DNA of 64,000 nt from Bradyrhizobium sp. 186 (GCF_023101685.1 NZ_CP082164.1:3968001-4032000); one strand, 5' to 3'. Numbered from the stretch's first letter, positions 8,987 through 18,166 are shown. The notes: generated from the letters alone by a model not told the origin. A program made the numbers and translations.

Positions 8987-10062
8987 TCAGCCCGGATTTT
9001 CGAGGCTGAACGTCTCGGACTGTTCGTCATAGGCGAATAGCTCGCCATAGCGGGCCCAAGACACGATCGTCTTGATCGTATCATCTGCATTCTCCTCGGA
9101 CATGTAGTCCTCGAGCTCATTGCGGAAACGCGCCGCAGGCGCCGTGTGCGAGGGGCGCTCGTCGAGCACGCGGCGGATCAGCCCCATCACCGGCACGTAA
9201 GTGACGAGATGCTCGGCGAACAGCTTCTTGCGCGCGTCGGTCTCAAGATGGGCAAAGCGCTTGCCCGCCTCGGTGAGCATCAGGTCGCCATCGCTGAGCT
9301 GGGCAAATCGCAGCAGCTGCAGCGACTCGCCAAGATGGAGGATCTCGTCTGCCTCGAACTGGAGCTGGCTCGCAAGAACCGGCAGGTCGGCATGCCCATG
9401 ATAGGGCGGCGCGGCAAGCGTCTCGATCATGCCCGACAGCACGTTGGACGAGACATGATGCAGCGTCATGCCGATGCCGGTGCCGGGGATGCCCTCGATC
9501 GATGGCGCCCTCGGCTCGGCGCGCTGGGTCATGCGGGCATAGATATTGTCGACGAGCTGCCGGAAATAGGGATCGAGCCGGTTGCGCGGATGCGACAGCT
9601 CGACCTTGATCTCGGCGGCGACGCGGCCCGGATTGGACGAGAACACCAAGATGCGGTCGCACATCAAGACCGCCTCCTCGATATTGTGCGTCACCATCAG
9701 CACCGACTTGATCGGTAGCCGGCCCTCGATCCAGAGATCGATCAGGTCGGTGCGCAAGGTCTCTGCCGTGAGCACATCGAGCGCAGAGAACGGCTCGTCC
9801 ATCAGCAGCAGGTCGGGATGCACGACCAGCGCACGGGCAAAGCCGACGCGCTGGCGCATTCCGCCCGACAATTCCTTGGGGAAGGCGGATTCGAAGCCGT
9901 CGAGGCCGATCAGATCGATCGCCGCCAGCGCGCGCTTGCGCCGTTCGGCGGCATCGATCCCGAGCGCTTCAAGCCCCAGCTCGACGTTCTGAAGCACCGT
10001 CAGCCAGGGAAACAGCGCGAACGACTGGAACACCATGGCGACGCCGTTCGGCGGACCGATAT
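8987..10062 (-). pseudogene. Nitrate/taurine-type ABC ATPase, N-terminus missing
   Basis: The frame contains the Q-loop (MVFQSFALFPWLTV), ABC signature (LSGGMRQR), Walker B (LLLMDEP) and H-loop (VTHN). A long C-terminal extension resembles the AAA-associated domain of nitrate/sulfonate-family ATPases. The first 60-80 residues, including Walker A, are absent. Upstream of about 10062 the sequence switches to a DNA ligase remnant on the other strand, so a rearrangement cut the gene. Any product from the ATG at 10036 (349 residues) could not bind ATP normally. The cognate permease and binding protein are not present. Confidence 0.8.
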
Positions 10063-10083
10063 GGCAAAACTCCCATTGCCCGG

Positions 10084-10262
10084 CTCGCGCACAGGCTGGA
10101 GGGGGTTCTTGTAGATCCGTTTGAGCGCGGCGAGATCGGTCCTGAGCTGTTTCACGCCGCCTGTCGGATGGGTCTAGAGGGGCTGGTGTCCAAACATCGC
10201 GACCGGCCCTATCAGGGCGGCAGGTCTCACAATTGGATCAAGGTAAAGAACCGCAGCCCCCC
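10084..10262 (+). pseudogene. ATP-dependent DNA ligase relic 1 (C-terminal part)
   Basis: About 60 codons translate to LEGVLVDPFERGEIGPELF, then AACRMGLEGLVSKHRDRPYQ and NWIKVKNRS. This is the end of the adenylation domain of a LigD-like ATP-dependent DNA ligase, including the conserved EGLVSK and WIKVK motifs (motifs IV and V). It abuts the broken ABC ATPase at about 10062-10084. Two further relics of the same gene lie at 17356-17873 and 29125-29345. Confidence 0.8.
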
Positions 10263-10397
10263 TGCGAGCACCGGACTGCTCGTGCGACTTTCGTCATCGC
10301 GTTATCGACCGTGTCGCCCAACAAGCCGACGTTGGCCGGCACCGAGATTGGTCATCCAACACTGCGATTGGGCATACCGCCGATGGTAGCCGAGCGG

Positions 10398-10589
10398 TCA
10401 TTTAGGCCCGACCATAATCGGTGACGGCTCGCCCGCGCTCAAGTTCAATTCCATTGCGGCTTGCTCTTCGGACAGTCGCTTTTCGAGGTATTGCCGTTCA
10501 ATCTCACTTAGCTTCGTTTTGAGCAGGCGCCGATACCGATCAATGTTGTTTCTATGGGTCCGTAAACGAGCAATTCTTTCTTCGGTCAT
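10398..10589 (-). CDS. Small charged hypothetical protein
   Basis: The 63-residue protein (begins MTEERIARLRTHRNNIDRY) is mostly helical and strongly charged, and probably forms one or two amphipathic helices (LKTKLSEIERQYLEKRL). It has no membrane segment or metal motif. I recognise it as a type of short protein found repeatedly in Bradyrhizobium accessory regions, but no function is known. The coding pattern looks real; the ATG at 10589 follows a gagatgg stretch. Confidence 0.55.
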   Translation of the reverse strand: MTEERIARLRTHRNNIDRYRRLLKTKLSEIERQYLEKRLSEEQAAMELNLSAGEPSPIMVGPK

Positions 10590-10816
10590 CGTCCATCTCC
10601 CGACGGGCGCGTTGCAATCACTTCCTCAAAAATAAAGAGGTGGCCCCACTATGAACTGGCGATAAATTCGGTCGCCGCAATCATTTGTCTCGATTGCAAG
10701 GTTAGTAGTGATGTCTATCAAATCAAGCCCAAACGTGGCGCAAAGGGGGTAGGGACGTATGGAGGGACTGATAGCACTGGGCATTGGAGCTGGAGCGGTC
10801 CCGTTCATTGGGCCAC

Positions 10817-10975
10817 TTACGGCTCGTGCGTGTCCGCTATCTCTCGCGCAGCCAAACTAAGCTCCAGCTCTCTGAGGTGCTCGATCAGCCGCTCTACAAT
10901 CTGCTCGTAGTCAGATGGCGTCAGTGAATGCACGCCGCGTAACGTCAGTTGGTTCTGGAGGATCGTCGCCATCAT
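10817..10975 (-). CDS. Short hypothetical protein (52 residues)
   Basis: The minus strand encodes MMATILQNQLTLRGVHSLTP, then DYEQIVERLIEHLRELELSL, ending at TAA. Composition and regular amphipathic helix (IVERLIEHLRELEL) suggest a real small protein rather than noise. It starts with two adjacent ATG codons. No family recognised. Confidence 0.45.
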   Translation of the reverse strand: MMATILQNQLTLRGVHSLTPSDYEQIVERLIEHLRELELSLAAREIADTHEP

Positions 10976-11183
10976 GGCTTTAACGCTCACGGGGAGCTCG
11001 ACTGAACATCAGGTCGTCATCAAATTCAATCTGGAGTAGATGCTAAAGATAGCGGACGCACAACGTCCGTAAGATTACGGACAACGCGAGGTGGGAAAAC
11101 TTTCGCGCCGCACAAACGGGATGATGTGTCGCGTGCGCGCTTTTTAGTCTGTCGAGCTGGTCCGCGGGCAGGGAGGCGCGGCG

Positions 11184-11348
11184 CTACTTCTTCAACAGTA
11201 TCCCCATCGTTCGCGCCATTCGCCTTACTGATCCGGCGTGACGGCCCAGCTCGGCTGCTATCTTCGATACGCCAGCTCCTACCCGGGCCAGCTTGAACAA
11301 TTGCTGGACTTCGCGCTCGGCCCATTGCTTTGGCTTCGGTGTTTTCAT
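11184..11348 (-). CDS. Small SANT/Myb-like helix-turn-helix protein
   Basis: The 54-residue product begins MKTPKPKQWAEREVQQLFKL and continues ARVGAGVSKIAAELGRHAGS, then VRRMARTMGI. The pattern W-xxx-E-xx-L-xxL-x-x-G-xx-xxIAxxLGRxxxxVxxxAxxxG is that of short SANT/Myb-like DNA-binding domains. It is likely a DNA-binding protein of unknown target. A 28-base piece of this gene (coding GAGVSKIAA) is found again at 29332-29359, fused to a ligase relic. Confidence 0.6.
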   Translation of the reverse strand: MKTPKPKQWAEREVQQLFKLARVGAGVSKIAAELGRHAGSVRRMARTMGILLKK

Positions 11349-11691
11349 GGTGCGGCGCTCACAACCCGCCGACCACTTAAACCAGTGCGCCTGATTGCCA
11401 ACACTTGGGAAATTTACGGGTGGTGCCTTTCCACAATCACGAAGGTAACTTCCGACGCTGACGAACCACCACGAGGTTCAACCGGTGGCGGCGGCTGTAG
11501 CTGCTCGCGAGATGGCCGTGCGCGCGTCCTGATCTGTTGTGCGGTTTGGATCGGATCGGCGTAGGGATAGTTGGCGCGTGGGTGTGGATAGGTCCGCTAT
11601 TAAGGGTAGATCGGACCCGCCGTATGCGAGCGCCGGACCGCCGCTTTTGACCCATCTGCGACATTCGACAATTCGAAAGAATGATCATGAA
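11349..11691. other. Intergenic stretch with decayed sequence
   Basis: No convincing gene is seen in this 343-base gap. The end carries cgcttttgacccatctgcgac, a phrase that recurs in altered form near 12730 and 27350, suggesting old repeated relics. Confidence 0.4.
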
Positions 11692-12537
11692 CTATTCGAT
11701 CGGCGGAATGGTGCGGACCCAGGCGACGATAGCGTCGAGATCCTGCTCAGTCATCCTGCTGAAATAGCGTTGCCGGGCCATCGGCAGCTTGAGCACGCGG
11801 CCGTCGCGGCTGATGCCCTCGGTCAGCGCGCGCTTGAGCTCGCCGTCCGTCCACGCGCCCACACCCCTCTCTTTGTGGGAGGAGATGTTGGCGACGACAA
11901 CGGAGCCGAAGGGGCCCTTCATCTCGTGACCGCCCTTGCCCCACCAGTTCTTAAAGTCTTGAGTGCCATCGGGTTTGCGGGAGTGGCATTCCATGCAATG
12001 CGCGAGGGTGGCGAGATAGAAGCCGCGCTTGACTTGATCTTGAGGGACCGCGTCACCGATTGATGTTTCGGCGCCTGGCAGTGGCACGGGATACGCCGCG
12101 GCTTTATAGACCGACGGCGGCATCTCGTTGCTTACCGGCTTGACGGTCTTCAGGTAGGCCGCGATCGCATCGAGATCGCTTGGCGTCAGAATCCTGTAGA
12201 AGCCGTAGGGCATCTGCGGCGCAACCGACACGCCGTTCGGTCGCACACCGCTGATCAGCAGTCGCTTGATATCGTCCTCGCTCCAGGCTCCAATGCCTGT
12301 GTCGCAGTCGGGCGTGATGTTTGACCCGTGGACAGTGTAGGCCGGTCCGTCCCAGACAATAGATCCGCCGGAAAACCGCCGCTCCATGATGAGACCGCCG
12401 GGCCCGCGCGGCGTATGGCAGCCATCGCAGGCCATGACCGCGTTGACAAGGTAGCTGCCGCGCTCGATCGGTGTCTCGGCGGCGGCTCTCGTTGCGGCGG
12501 CACACAAAACGGCGAGTACAGCGAAAAAGTAAATCAT
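11692..12537 (-). CDS. Diheme c-type cytochrome
   Basis: The 281-residue protein has a Sec signal peptide (residues 1-20) and two heme c sites: CDGCH at residues 37-41 and CMECH at 181-185. Methionines in APQMPYGF and KLPMARQ could be distal ligands. The arrangement resembles the cytochrome subunit of membrane alcohol/aldehyde/gluconate dehydrogenases, but with two heme domains, not three. It probably carries electrons in the periplasm. No dehydrogenase or oxidase gene adjoins it, so its partner is unknown. The frame is intact. Confidence 0.88.
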   Translation of the reverse strand: MIYFFAVLAVLCAAATRAAAETPIERGSYLVNAVMACDGCHTPRGPGGLIMERRFSGGSIVWDGPAYTVHGSNITPDCDTGIGAWSEDDIKRLLISGVRPNGVSVAPQMPYGFYRILTPSDLDAIAAYLKTVKPVSNEMPPSVYKAAAYPVPLPGAETSIGDAVPQDQVKRGFYLATLAHCMECHSRKPDGTQDFKNWWGKGGHEMKGPFGSVVVANISSHKERGVGAWTDGELKRALTEGISRDGRVLKLPMARQRYFSRMTEQDLDAIVAWVRTIPPIE

Positions 12538-12755
12538 CGCTCCGGCCCCCCGCGCTTCTAATAAGCGTACTCGCTTTCATACTGCAGCCGGGCGGCTTCG
12601 CCATATGTGAATTGGTTCACGTCCGGACAAATGTTTTTGGTCGCCTGTTGGCCCGAATCCGAAGCTTGACGCGGCGCTGAGAAGGTCGGCTTGTCGGGGT
12701 AGGCCAGAAGTCACCGGCCCTTGAGCGGGCCGACGCTTTTGACCCATAGCGGGCC

Positions 12756-13555
12756 TCAGTGAAGCGAAGCCGTCACCACGAAAGATTGCTGCGGGAATGT
12801 CAGCTCGCCGTTCGCCAGCATAGCGGGATCGAGGCGAGCCGCCGCGTCATCGGCGACGGCGGCAATCATGCGTTCACGCCCAGGACCATCCTCGCTCTTT
12901 AAAAGCGCAGCCATCGGGGTCGCCGTGAGCTGGAAGCGGACGTAATCCAGCGCTGAAGGAAAGCTAATTTGCTTGGATACAGTCGCAACATTGACGTCCT
13001 CAAAGCCAGCCTGCCGCACCCAGTCGCCGAGGTCTTCGGCAGCGCAGGAAAGATGCTCGGAGCGTTTCGTCCGTGAGGACTGAGGTCCGAGAAAACTGTC
13101 GAGTGCCTGCACGAAAGCATGCGCGGCGGGCGTTTGCTCAATGGCGCTGTAGACGCTGAGCCCGACGCGACCTCGCGGCTTGAGGACCCGGGCCATCTCT
13201 CTGAGAGCCAGCGGTCGATCAGGGAAAAACTGCAGTCCGAGTTGGCAGAGCACGACATCGAAACTATGCGCCTCGAATGGCAAGTCCAACGCACTCCCTT
13301 CGATCCACTCGACCTTGGTCGATTTCGTCCGAGCCACAGGTCTATGCCAACCAACCTCCCGACGTGCCCCCGTTCATCCAATAGCCGCACCACGACGCCG
13401 GTTCCGCAGGCGACATCGAGTACGCTTTCCCCCTTTGTCGGTCTGGTACGGTCAAGCAGATCCTTGGCCCAAATCGACGTGATGGCGGGGACGAGATAGC
13501 GCTCATAGAGCTCAGGGGCGCTGGCATCCATCTGCCAATGTTCACGCGCTGCCAT
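12756..13555 (-). pseudogene. Class I SAM-dependent methyltransferase, frameshifted
   Basis: The N-terminal half starts at 13555 (ELYERYLVPAITSIWAKDLL) and contains motif I (VLDVACGTGVVVRLL) followed by VGRLVGIDL. The continuation (STKVEWIEGSALDLPFEAHS, then VLKPRGRVGLSVYS) is in another frame, entered near 13330. At the junction the usual residues after the acidic loop of motif II are missing, so a small deletion not divisible by three occurred. The combined length fits a type-11 methyltransferase of about 270 residues. Substrate unknown. The second frame has a GTG that could initiate, but the product would lack the SAM-binding motif. Confidence 0.8.
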
Positions 13556-13680
13556 GACAACTTCCGAAAATGCCCAGGGTGAAAACGCCAGAAAAGCAAT
13601 GCCAGAAAAGGAATGAGAAAGTTATACCTGTGCTGGCCGATATGACCAACCGGCACAAGGTCTCCGAAAACTCTGCTTGT

Positions 13681-13908
13681 GGCCGATATTGTTGCAAAAG
13701 TCTTTTTGGGGTGGCGAACGAAAATTCTTAGGGCCGCTGATGCGATTTGTGCGCGGCGATGTGAGGGGACCATATCGTTTCATCCAAAATCGATCACGGA
13801 CCTCCGTAGTGGCGCTGAAAAGCGGCGCAGCAGCAGAGAGGTCTCAAGATCGACTTTGGCGAGATTTTTGGGGTCGCTCGATTTTCGACATTTGCAACAA
13901 TATCGGCC
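13681..13908. mobile_element. MITE-like element B with 22-bp inverted ends
   Basis: The 228-bp segment begins GGCCGATATTGTTGCAAAAG and ends with the near-exact inverse (13887-13908; 21 of 22 bases match). There is no coding capacity. The subterminal motif (cccaaaaatctcgcc, read on the minus strand) is shared with element A at 5120-5319. It appears to be a non-autonomous transposon; the parent is not in the window. No target duplication is obvious. Confidence 0.7.
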
Positions 13909-14042
13909 CTTTACCGACATTCGAACTGCATCGCGCGAGCCATGTGGTGGCAAGCGTTTCAAAAAAATGCAGTGGTACTGTCCCTTTGACCCCCAAATTC
14001 ATGATGATAGTGTCGTAACCGCGGTCTGTCCGGGAGGACACA

Positions 14043-14246
14043 ATGGGATGGTTTGACCGGCTGTTTGGAAGGACGTCGGCGCCTGCTACCCGACTCTTTG
14101 GGAGATTTAGGCGGAAATCACGGGCACCGACAGATCCTGATCTTCTGAAGATTGCCAAAGACCGAAAAAGGCATATTTCGCGAAGAGCCGTGAGAGATGA
14201 ATATAATCGGCTGCTTTTGGAGAAGTACGCGCACGACAAGTCCTGA
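14043..14246 (+). CDS. Small basic hypothetical protein
   Basis: The 67-residue product (MGWFDRLFGRTSAPATRLFG...) is rich in Arg and Lys, with a C-terminal helix (RRAVRDEYNRLLLEKYAHD). A strong ribosome site (gggagga) precedes the ATG by seven bases. There is no known domain. The N-terminus MGWFDRLFG is amphipathic and could touch membranes, but this is a guess. Confidence 0.55.
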   Translation: MGWFDRLFGRTSAPATRLFGRFRRKSRAPTDPDLLKIAKDRKRHISRRAVRDEYNRLLLEKYAHDKS

Positions 14247-14470
14247 TTTTAATTCCATCCGGTGGTCCCACTACGTGCCAGCGAAGCTCTTCATCTCGGC
14301 GGCTTCTTTCTCGTCTCGCTTATTGGCCGTCAGCGGGACAGGCTGACTGCCGCCATCGAGAGCAGCCGTTGCCGTCCACGGGACGCTCACATGAAATCTC
14401 CCTCCCGCCAGTTAGCTTGAAAATATAATCCTGCCGGCCAATGTCGTCATTGCCGCTAAGGTTCTGAGCC

Positions 14471-15135
14471 ATGAAGCGATGGCGCTACGTCAGTATCAGC
14501 AGCATGGTTATCGCCGTGGGTCTGGTGTGTGCCGGGGCCCTGGTGGTCGGTCGATCGCACGTGCCGTCAGACGCCATAGCGTCATCGGTAACGCGTACTC
14601 CGGAGCTTATGGAGCGTGCGTGGCAACTGCCCGCGGCAGCTACATTCCAAAGGCACGTTGACTGGCAGTCAAATGGCTCTCGCTGCGGACCTGCAGCTGT
14701 TGCGAATGCCTACCGCTCGCTTGGCGAGGCGGCAAGGACGGAGGGCGAGGTGTTGGCCGGTACATGGAGCTGCTGGACAGGCGTATGCATCATGGGTCTC
14801 ACGATCGACGAGCTTGCCAAAGTCGCCCAGGACCAACACGAGCCGGAAAGTCACGGTCTTACGCGATCTCAGCGAGAACCAGTTTCTGGAGCATCTGCGT
14901 CGCTCCAACGATCCGGGCCGACGCTTCATCGTGAATTTCGATCGCGCTCAAATTTTTGGTGCTGGTAGCGGACATCATTCCCCAATTGGGGGCTATTTCG
15001 AAGCCGAGGACCTTCGTTTTCGTGCTCGACGTCAATTTCAACTTCCAGCCATGGCTGGTCGAGCGGAAGCGGCTGTTCGACGCTGTAAATACGTTCGACG
15101 GCGATAAGAAGCGGGGGCTGCTGTTCATAGAGTAA
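14471..15135 (+). pseudogene. Phytochelatin-synthase-like cysteine peptidase, two frameshifts
   Basis: The protein had an N-terminal membrane anchor or signal (about residues 8-27) and a papain-like fold of the phytochelatin synthase family. The nucleophile region reads SNGSRCGPAAVANAY, the histidine region GSGHHSPIGGYF, and the aspartate region FVLDVNFNF. These lie in three different frames, with shifts near 14840 and 15005. The final stop is TAA at 15133-15135. Bacterial members hydrolyse glutathione or make small phytochelatins. With both shifts the enzyme cannot be made, unless these are sequencing errors. Confidence 0.8.
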
Positions 15136-15139
15136 TATG

Positions 15140-15298
15140 CCACTGCATGTCGCCTATTGTGAAGGGTTTCGGATGCCGGCCCCATGACGGTGGGGCCGCG
15201 CGCACGGGGCCGGCGTCCGAAAGCCTCCAAGGGAGATGCTATGGGGCGGCGACGAGGATATTGCATCCATTGTTGCTGATGAACCGATGGAGCGCCCC
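15140..15298 (+). ncRNA. Structured left end of an IS110-type element (possible bridge-RNA region)
   Basis: Directly upstream of the IS110-like coding start lies a strong hairpin: TTTCGGATGCCGGC (15167-15180) pairs with GCCGGCGTCCGAAA (15209-15222), and CCCCA/TGGGG form an inner stem. The IS110 family is known to encode a guide ('bridge') RNA in its non-coding left end before the transposase. Position and structure fit that, but no guide loops could be assigned. The same left arm and a similar right arm recur at 20211-20266. Confidence 0.4.
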
Positions 15299-16357
15299 AT
15301 GCAGAAGTTGAACGATCTGAGCCGATCCCCGAGCCCCCTCGACCCGAATGGCACGCTGATCGCCGTTATCGAACTGAGCCTGTCGAGCTGGCTCGTCGCC
15401 GGCATCGTGCCTGGCGTCGAGCGCCAGCCATTGAAGAAGCTCGCGGTCGACGAGAGCGCATTGCTGAAGTTGCTGCATCGATGGCGAGAGGAAGCGGCGA
15501 AGGCCGGGCATCGGATCAAACGCATCGCCGAGGAAGGCAATGCGCAACCTGCGACTTCTCTCGGCGGGTCGGAGGCCGCTGCCGGCGTCGGAGGCACGAC
15601 CGACAACGGCGGCGGCCTCGATGTGGAGATCGAGGAGTACGGCGAACTGCTTGCGGCGATCGGGCGCTCGGCGGAGGACGATAAAAGAATCAGCGTCCAC
15701 GAAAGCGGTCATGCTCTCGCCGCTCGGCTGCTCGGGAAGCCGCTCGGCGGAGCGACCATCGCCCCCGATCCGAACGGCAACTATGGCGGCCTTGTTTGGG
15801 GGCCGCGCCACCGTGTTGCGTATGGAAAGCATGATGATCGGGATGATGTGCCGGAGCTTTGCGATACGTTGCGCGATCTGATGCCGCAAGACGGCGAACC
15901 GCGCGATGCTGCCGCCGATGTCTACCTGCACGTGTTGAACCGTTGCATCGAACTTGTCGCGGCCTCGGTCGCCGAGCGCATGCTGCTTGACGGCGAACCT
16001 GTGCCTTCCGTCAGTGACATCGAACATACGATCAAGTACGCGTCGATGATTTGTCGGTCGGCAGAAGCGGTCGAGCGGTTTATCCGCCTCTGCGAGACCA
16101 TGGCCGATGATCTGTTGCGGCCTCACAGGGATGTTCTCGGTGCACTTGCGGCCGCGTTGCGCATTCGTCGCACGCTGGACGGTACCGAGATCGACAAGAT
16201 CATCTGGGACTTTGAGGCGCACAAGGCGTTGGCGGCTGAACACCGGCGGCGCGCAGACTGGCGCAAGGCCGAGGTGGAGGCCGAGCGCTTCCGGGCGCAA
16301 TGTGTTCATATCGCTGCCGCAGCCTTGTCATCGTCTGTACCAGATCGGATGCCGTGA
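15299..16357 (+). CDS. In-frame chimera: IS110 transposase N-terminus plus M41-like metallopeptidase domain
   Basis: From the ATG at 15299 the first 80 or so residues (MQKLNDLSRS..., SSWLVAGIVPGVERQPLKKL, LLKLLHRWREEAAKAGHRI) match the N-terminus of IS110-family transposases, including the start of the RuvC-like fold. The frame then passes, without a stop, into an unrelated domain: EYGELLAAIG..., SVHESGHALAARLLGKPLGG. HESGH is the zinc-binding HExGH motif of M41 (FtsH-type) peptidases; the helical remainder (DAAADVYLHV..., AASVAERMLLDG) fits that fold. There is no AAA ATPase module. The fusion probably arose by deletion after insertion. The peptidase part might also start internally, e.g. at GTG 15621. 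A terminator follows. Confidence 0.65.
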   Translation: MQKLNDLSRSPSPLDPNGTLIAVIELSLSSWLVAGIVPGVERQPLKKLAVDESALLKLLHRWREEAAKAGHRIKRIAEEGNAQPATSLGGSEAAAGVGGTTDNGGGLDVEIEEYGELLAAIGRSAEDDKRISVHESGHALAARLLGKPLGGATIAPDPNGNYGGLVWGPRHRVAYGKHDDRDDVPELCDTLRDLMPQDGEPRDAAADVYLHVLNRCIELVAASVAERMLLDGEPVPSVSDIEHTIKYASMICRSAEAVERFIRLCETMADDLLRPHRDVLGALAAALRIRRTLDGTEIDKIIWDFEAHKALAAEHRRRADWRKAEVEAERFRAQCVHIAAAALSSSVPDRMP

Positions 16358-16415
16358 TCGGCGACATTTCGATCGGATGGCGCGGCGGAGGTACCCGGCC
16401 TGATGATCTTGAAGG

Positions 16416-16440
16416 GCCCCGACGTGCAATGCGTCGGGGC
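16416..16440 (+). terminator. Hairpin terminator after the peptidase chimera
   Basis: A perfect 9-bp stem, GCCCCGACG (16416-16424) with CGTCGGGGC (16432-16440), lies 59 bases after the stop. The U-tract is weak (tattgt). Confidence 0.5.
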
Positions 16441-16542
16441 TATTGTCGTGCCCAGGGCCATCAAGCTCCAACTGAGACTTGCAGCGCGACGACTGATCGC
16501 TGGCCTACTTGCCATCCTTGGGGCTTTGATCAGACGACCAAC

Positions 16543-16983
16543 TCAATTGAAGGTATGAAACCTCAGCTTTAACGAACCATCCGCTTGGCGTTCAAAGACG
16601 TGCATGGCAAGTCCACTAAAGGGAGCCGGTTTGCCGTCCTTGTCCTTGCCCGTAGCGCTCCACTTGGCTGTGCCGACGACGACCTTGTCGTTTCCGCCCG
16701 CGTCGATAACCTCCAGCTTGTGGCCAGTCACACCATTCGCGAAAAACCCGGCAAAGAACTTTTCGATCTCCGCTGGGCCTGACGCGACTTCGTGCGTCGG
16801 CGGCAGCACCTTGGCGGTCGGGACATAGTTGGCAGCGACGGCCTTCGCGTCCTGTTTGTTGAATGCGGCATCAAAGGTGGCGTAGGCTTTCTCGACGTCG
16901 GTCTTGGCGTCTGCGCCGAGCGCTATCGCCGGAGCGGCGGTGAGCAGACAAAAGGCTAATGCTGATGCTTGAATAATGCGCAT
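16543..16983 (-). CDS. Exported NTF2/SnoaL-like (DUF4440-type) protein
   Basis: The 146-residue protein has a signal peptide (residues 1-23, ending ALGAD). The mature part shows the NTF2-like pattern: helix DVEKAYATFDAAFNKQDAKA, then YVPTAKVLPP, GPAEIEKFFAGFF and strands ending LRFHTFN. Such proteins bind or convert small molecules in a cone-shaped pocket; no catalytic residues can be assigned. An aggagg ribosome site precedes the ATG. It stands alone. Confidence 0.82.
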   Translation of the reverse strand: MRIIQASALAFCLLTAAPAIALGADAKTDVEKAYATFDAAFNKQDAKAVAANYVPTAKVLPPTHEVASGPAEIEKFFAGFFANGVTGHKLEVIDAGGNDKVVVGTAKWSATGKDKDGKPAPFSGLAMHVFERQADGSLKLRFHTFN

Positions 16984-17106
16984 GGAAACCTCCTCTCTTG
17001 GGTTGGCGCATACAGTATCGAGGGATGCACCCTCAATTGCTGACTCCTCGGCCGGGTGCTTCCGGCGCCGAGGGATTATCGATTGGTGGCGTATGAATAA
17101 TTGGTC

Positions 17107-17226
17107 ATGTCAGGAAGCCTCTCGAACGGCCAGCCGGACACCGTAAGGCTGACGGAGATTTCACCAGCGGAGCGCGACCGCGCTCCCAACTTCCAGTTCA
17201 GCGAACTTAAGGCGAAACGTAAGTAA
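17107..17226 (+). CDS. Possible 39-residue hypothetical protein
   Basis: A short frame starting MSGSLSNGQPDTVRLTEISP and ending NFQFSELKAKRK has protein-like composition, but no ribosome site or recognised family. It may be a remnant. Confidence 0.3.
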   Translation: MSGSLSNGQPDTVRLTEISPAERDRAPNFQFSELKAKRK

Positions 17227-17355
17227 CCCAAAAGCCTAAATGAGATTACAGTATTTATACGGGCCGTTGGTGCTGCAACGGATCATCTCTCCAGACACCG
17301 GGTTTCGAATTTGGAACAGCTGAAATCTCGCGGCGGCGCGAACATGCTCTCCCTG

Positions 17356-17873
17356 TCATAGCTCGCGCTCCATCGCCGGATGCAGCCGGTTCTTAGCCCA
17401 TCCGGCACGCGGCGCGAAAGAGATCGGGGCTGATCTCGCCCCGTTCGAACGGATTGACGAAGACGCCCTCCGGCCGCCGCGCAAGCAGCCGTTCCAGATT
17501 GCCTTGCGAAGATAAATGTGCAGCTTCCGCAGATCGTCGCCACCTTCGGCGAGGATGTCGAAGGCGCAGAACTGCACTTGCTCATCATGCTTGCGCGAGT
17601 GCAGCGCGTTGAAGTCGGAGATGCCATCGACGCCAAGCACAACCGCTTCGCCATCGAGCACGAAGTGCTTCTGGCGGACCTTGCAGACGGCCTCGGCGAT
17701 CCAGGGATAGCGGTTGGCCCAACTGTAGCCGCCGCGCGTGATCAGGCGGACGCGGTCGCCATCGCGCTCCAAACGGAGGCGATAACCATCATACTTCACT
17801 TCGTGGAGCCAGTCCGGGCCGCCGGGACCGTTGTGCCCCTAATCGGCAGGCAGAACTCAAAGGTGCGACGCAT
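17356..17873 (-). pseudogene. ATP-dependent DNA ligase relic 2 (two frameshifts and a deletion)
   Basis: The copy starts at ATG 17873 (MRRTFEFCLP). After a frameshift near 17840 it continues WLHEVKYDGYRLRLERDGDR, which holds the catalytic lysine motif KYDG (motif I), and FVLDGEAVVLG (motif III region). A second frameshift after EGGDDLRKL (near 17520) moves EGVFVNPFERGEI to another frame. The last part is deleted: RMG runs into a stop, and NRLHPAMERE follows directly. No nucleotidyltransferase activity is possible. Confidence 0.85.
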
Positions 17874-17917
17874 GGGGCGCAGATAAGCATCCGTCCACGA
17901 AATTCCATTGAGCGACC

Positions 17918-18166
17918 TTAGTCGCCACCCCGGTGGTGATGCTCATGCTCGTGTCCCCCGGAGCTTCGCCCGGCGGACCTCGCAATTGCGGTCGATGTCA
18001 GGGACGTTGAGAGTAGATGCTCCAACAGCACGAGTTTCCTCGTCATCACCTCCAGTTTGGCAAGCGCGTCGGCCGCATTCTTTCCTTCGCAAATCAGCGC
18101 CGCGACGAGCTCGACCTGCTCGGCGATCCTTTCCTTAAGCTGCTCGATGCCTGCGCTCCCGCTCAA
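17918..18166 (-). CDS. Small hypothetical protein with His/Glu-rich tail
   Basis: The 82-residue protein is mainly one long helix (IEQLKERIAEQVELVAALI, then AADALAKLEVMTRKLVLLEH) and ends GGHEHEHHHRGGD, which could bind metal. The start appears to be TTG at 18166. No family function is known. Confidence 0.5.
   Translation of the reverse strand: MSGSAGIEQLKERIAEQVELVAALICEGKNAADALAKLEVMTRKLVLLEHLLSTSLTSTAIARSAGRSSGGHEHEHHHRGGD

Noticed and set aside
10759..10860. 33-codon plus-strand frame starting MEGLIALGIGAGAVPF with a good ribosome site
   Set aside because: It overlaps the better-supported minus-strand 52-residue gene and has a poor C-terminal half.
15239..16309. 356-codon frame opposite the IS110/M41 chimera
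   Set aside because: Shadow of the plus-strand gene, which has the zinc motif.
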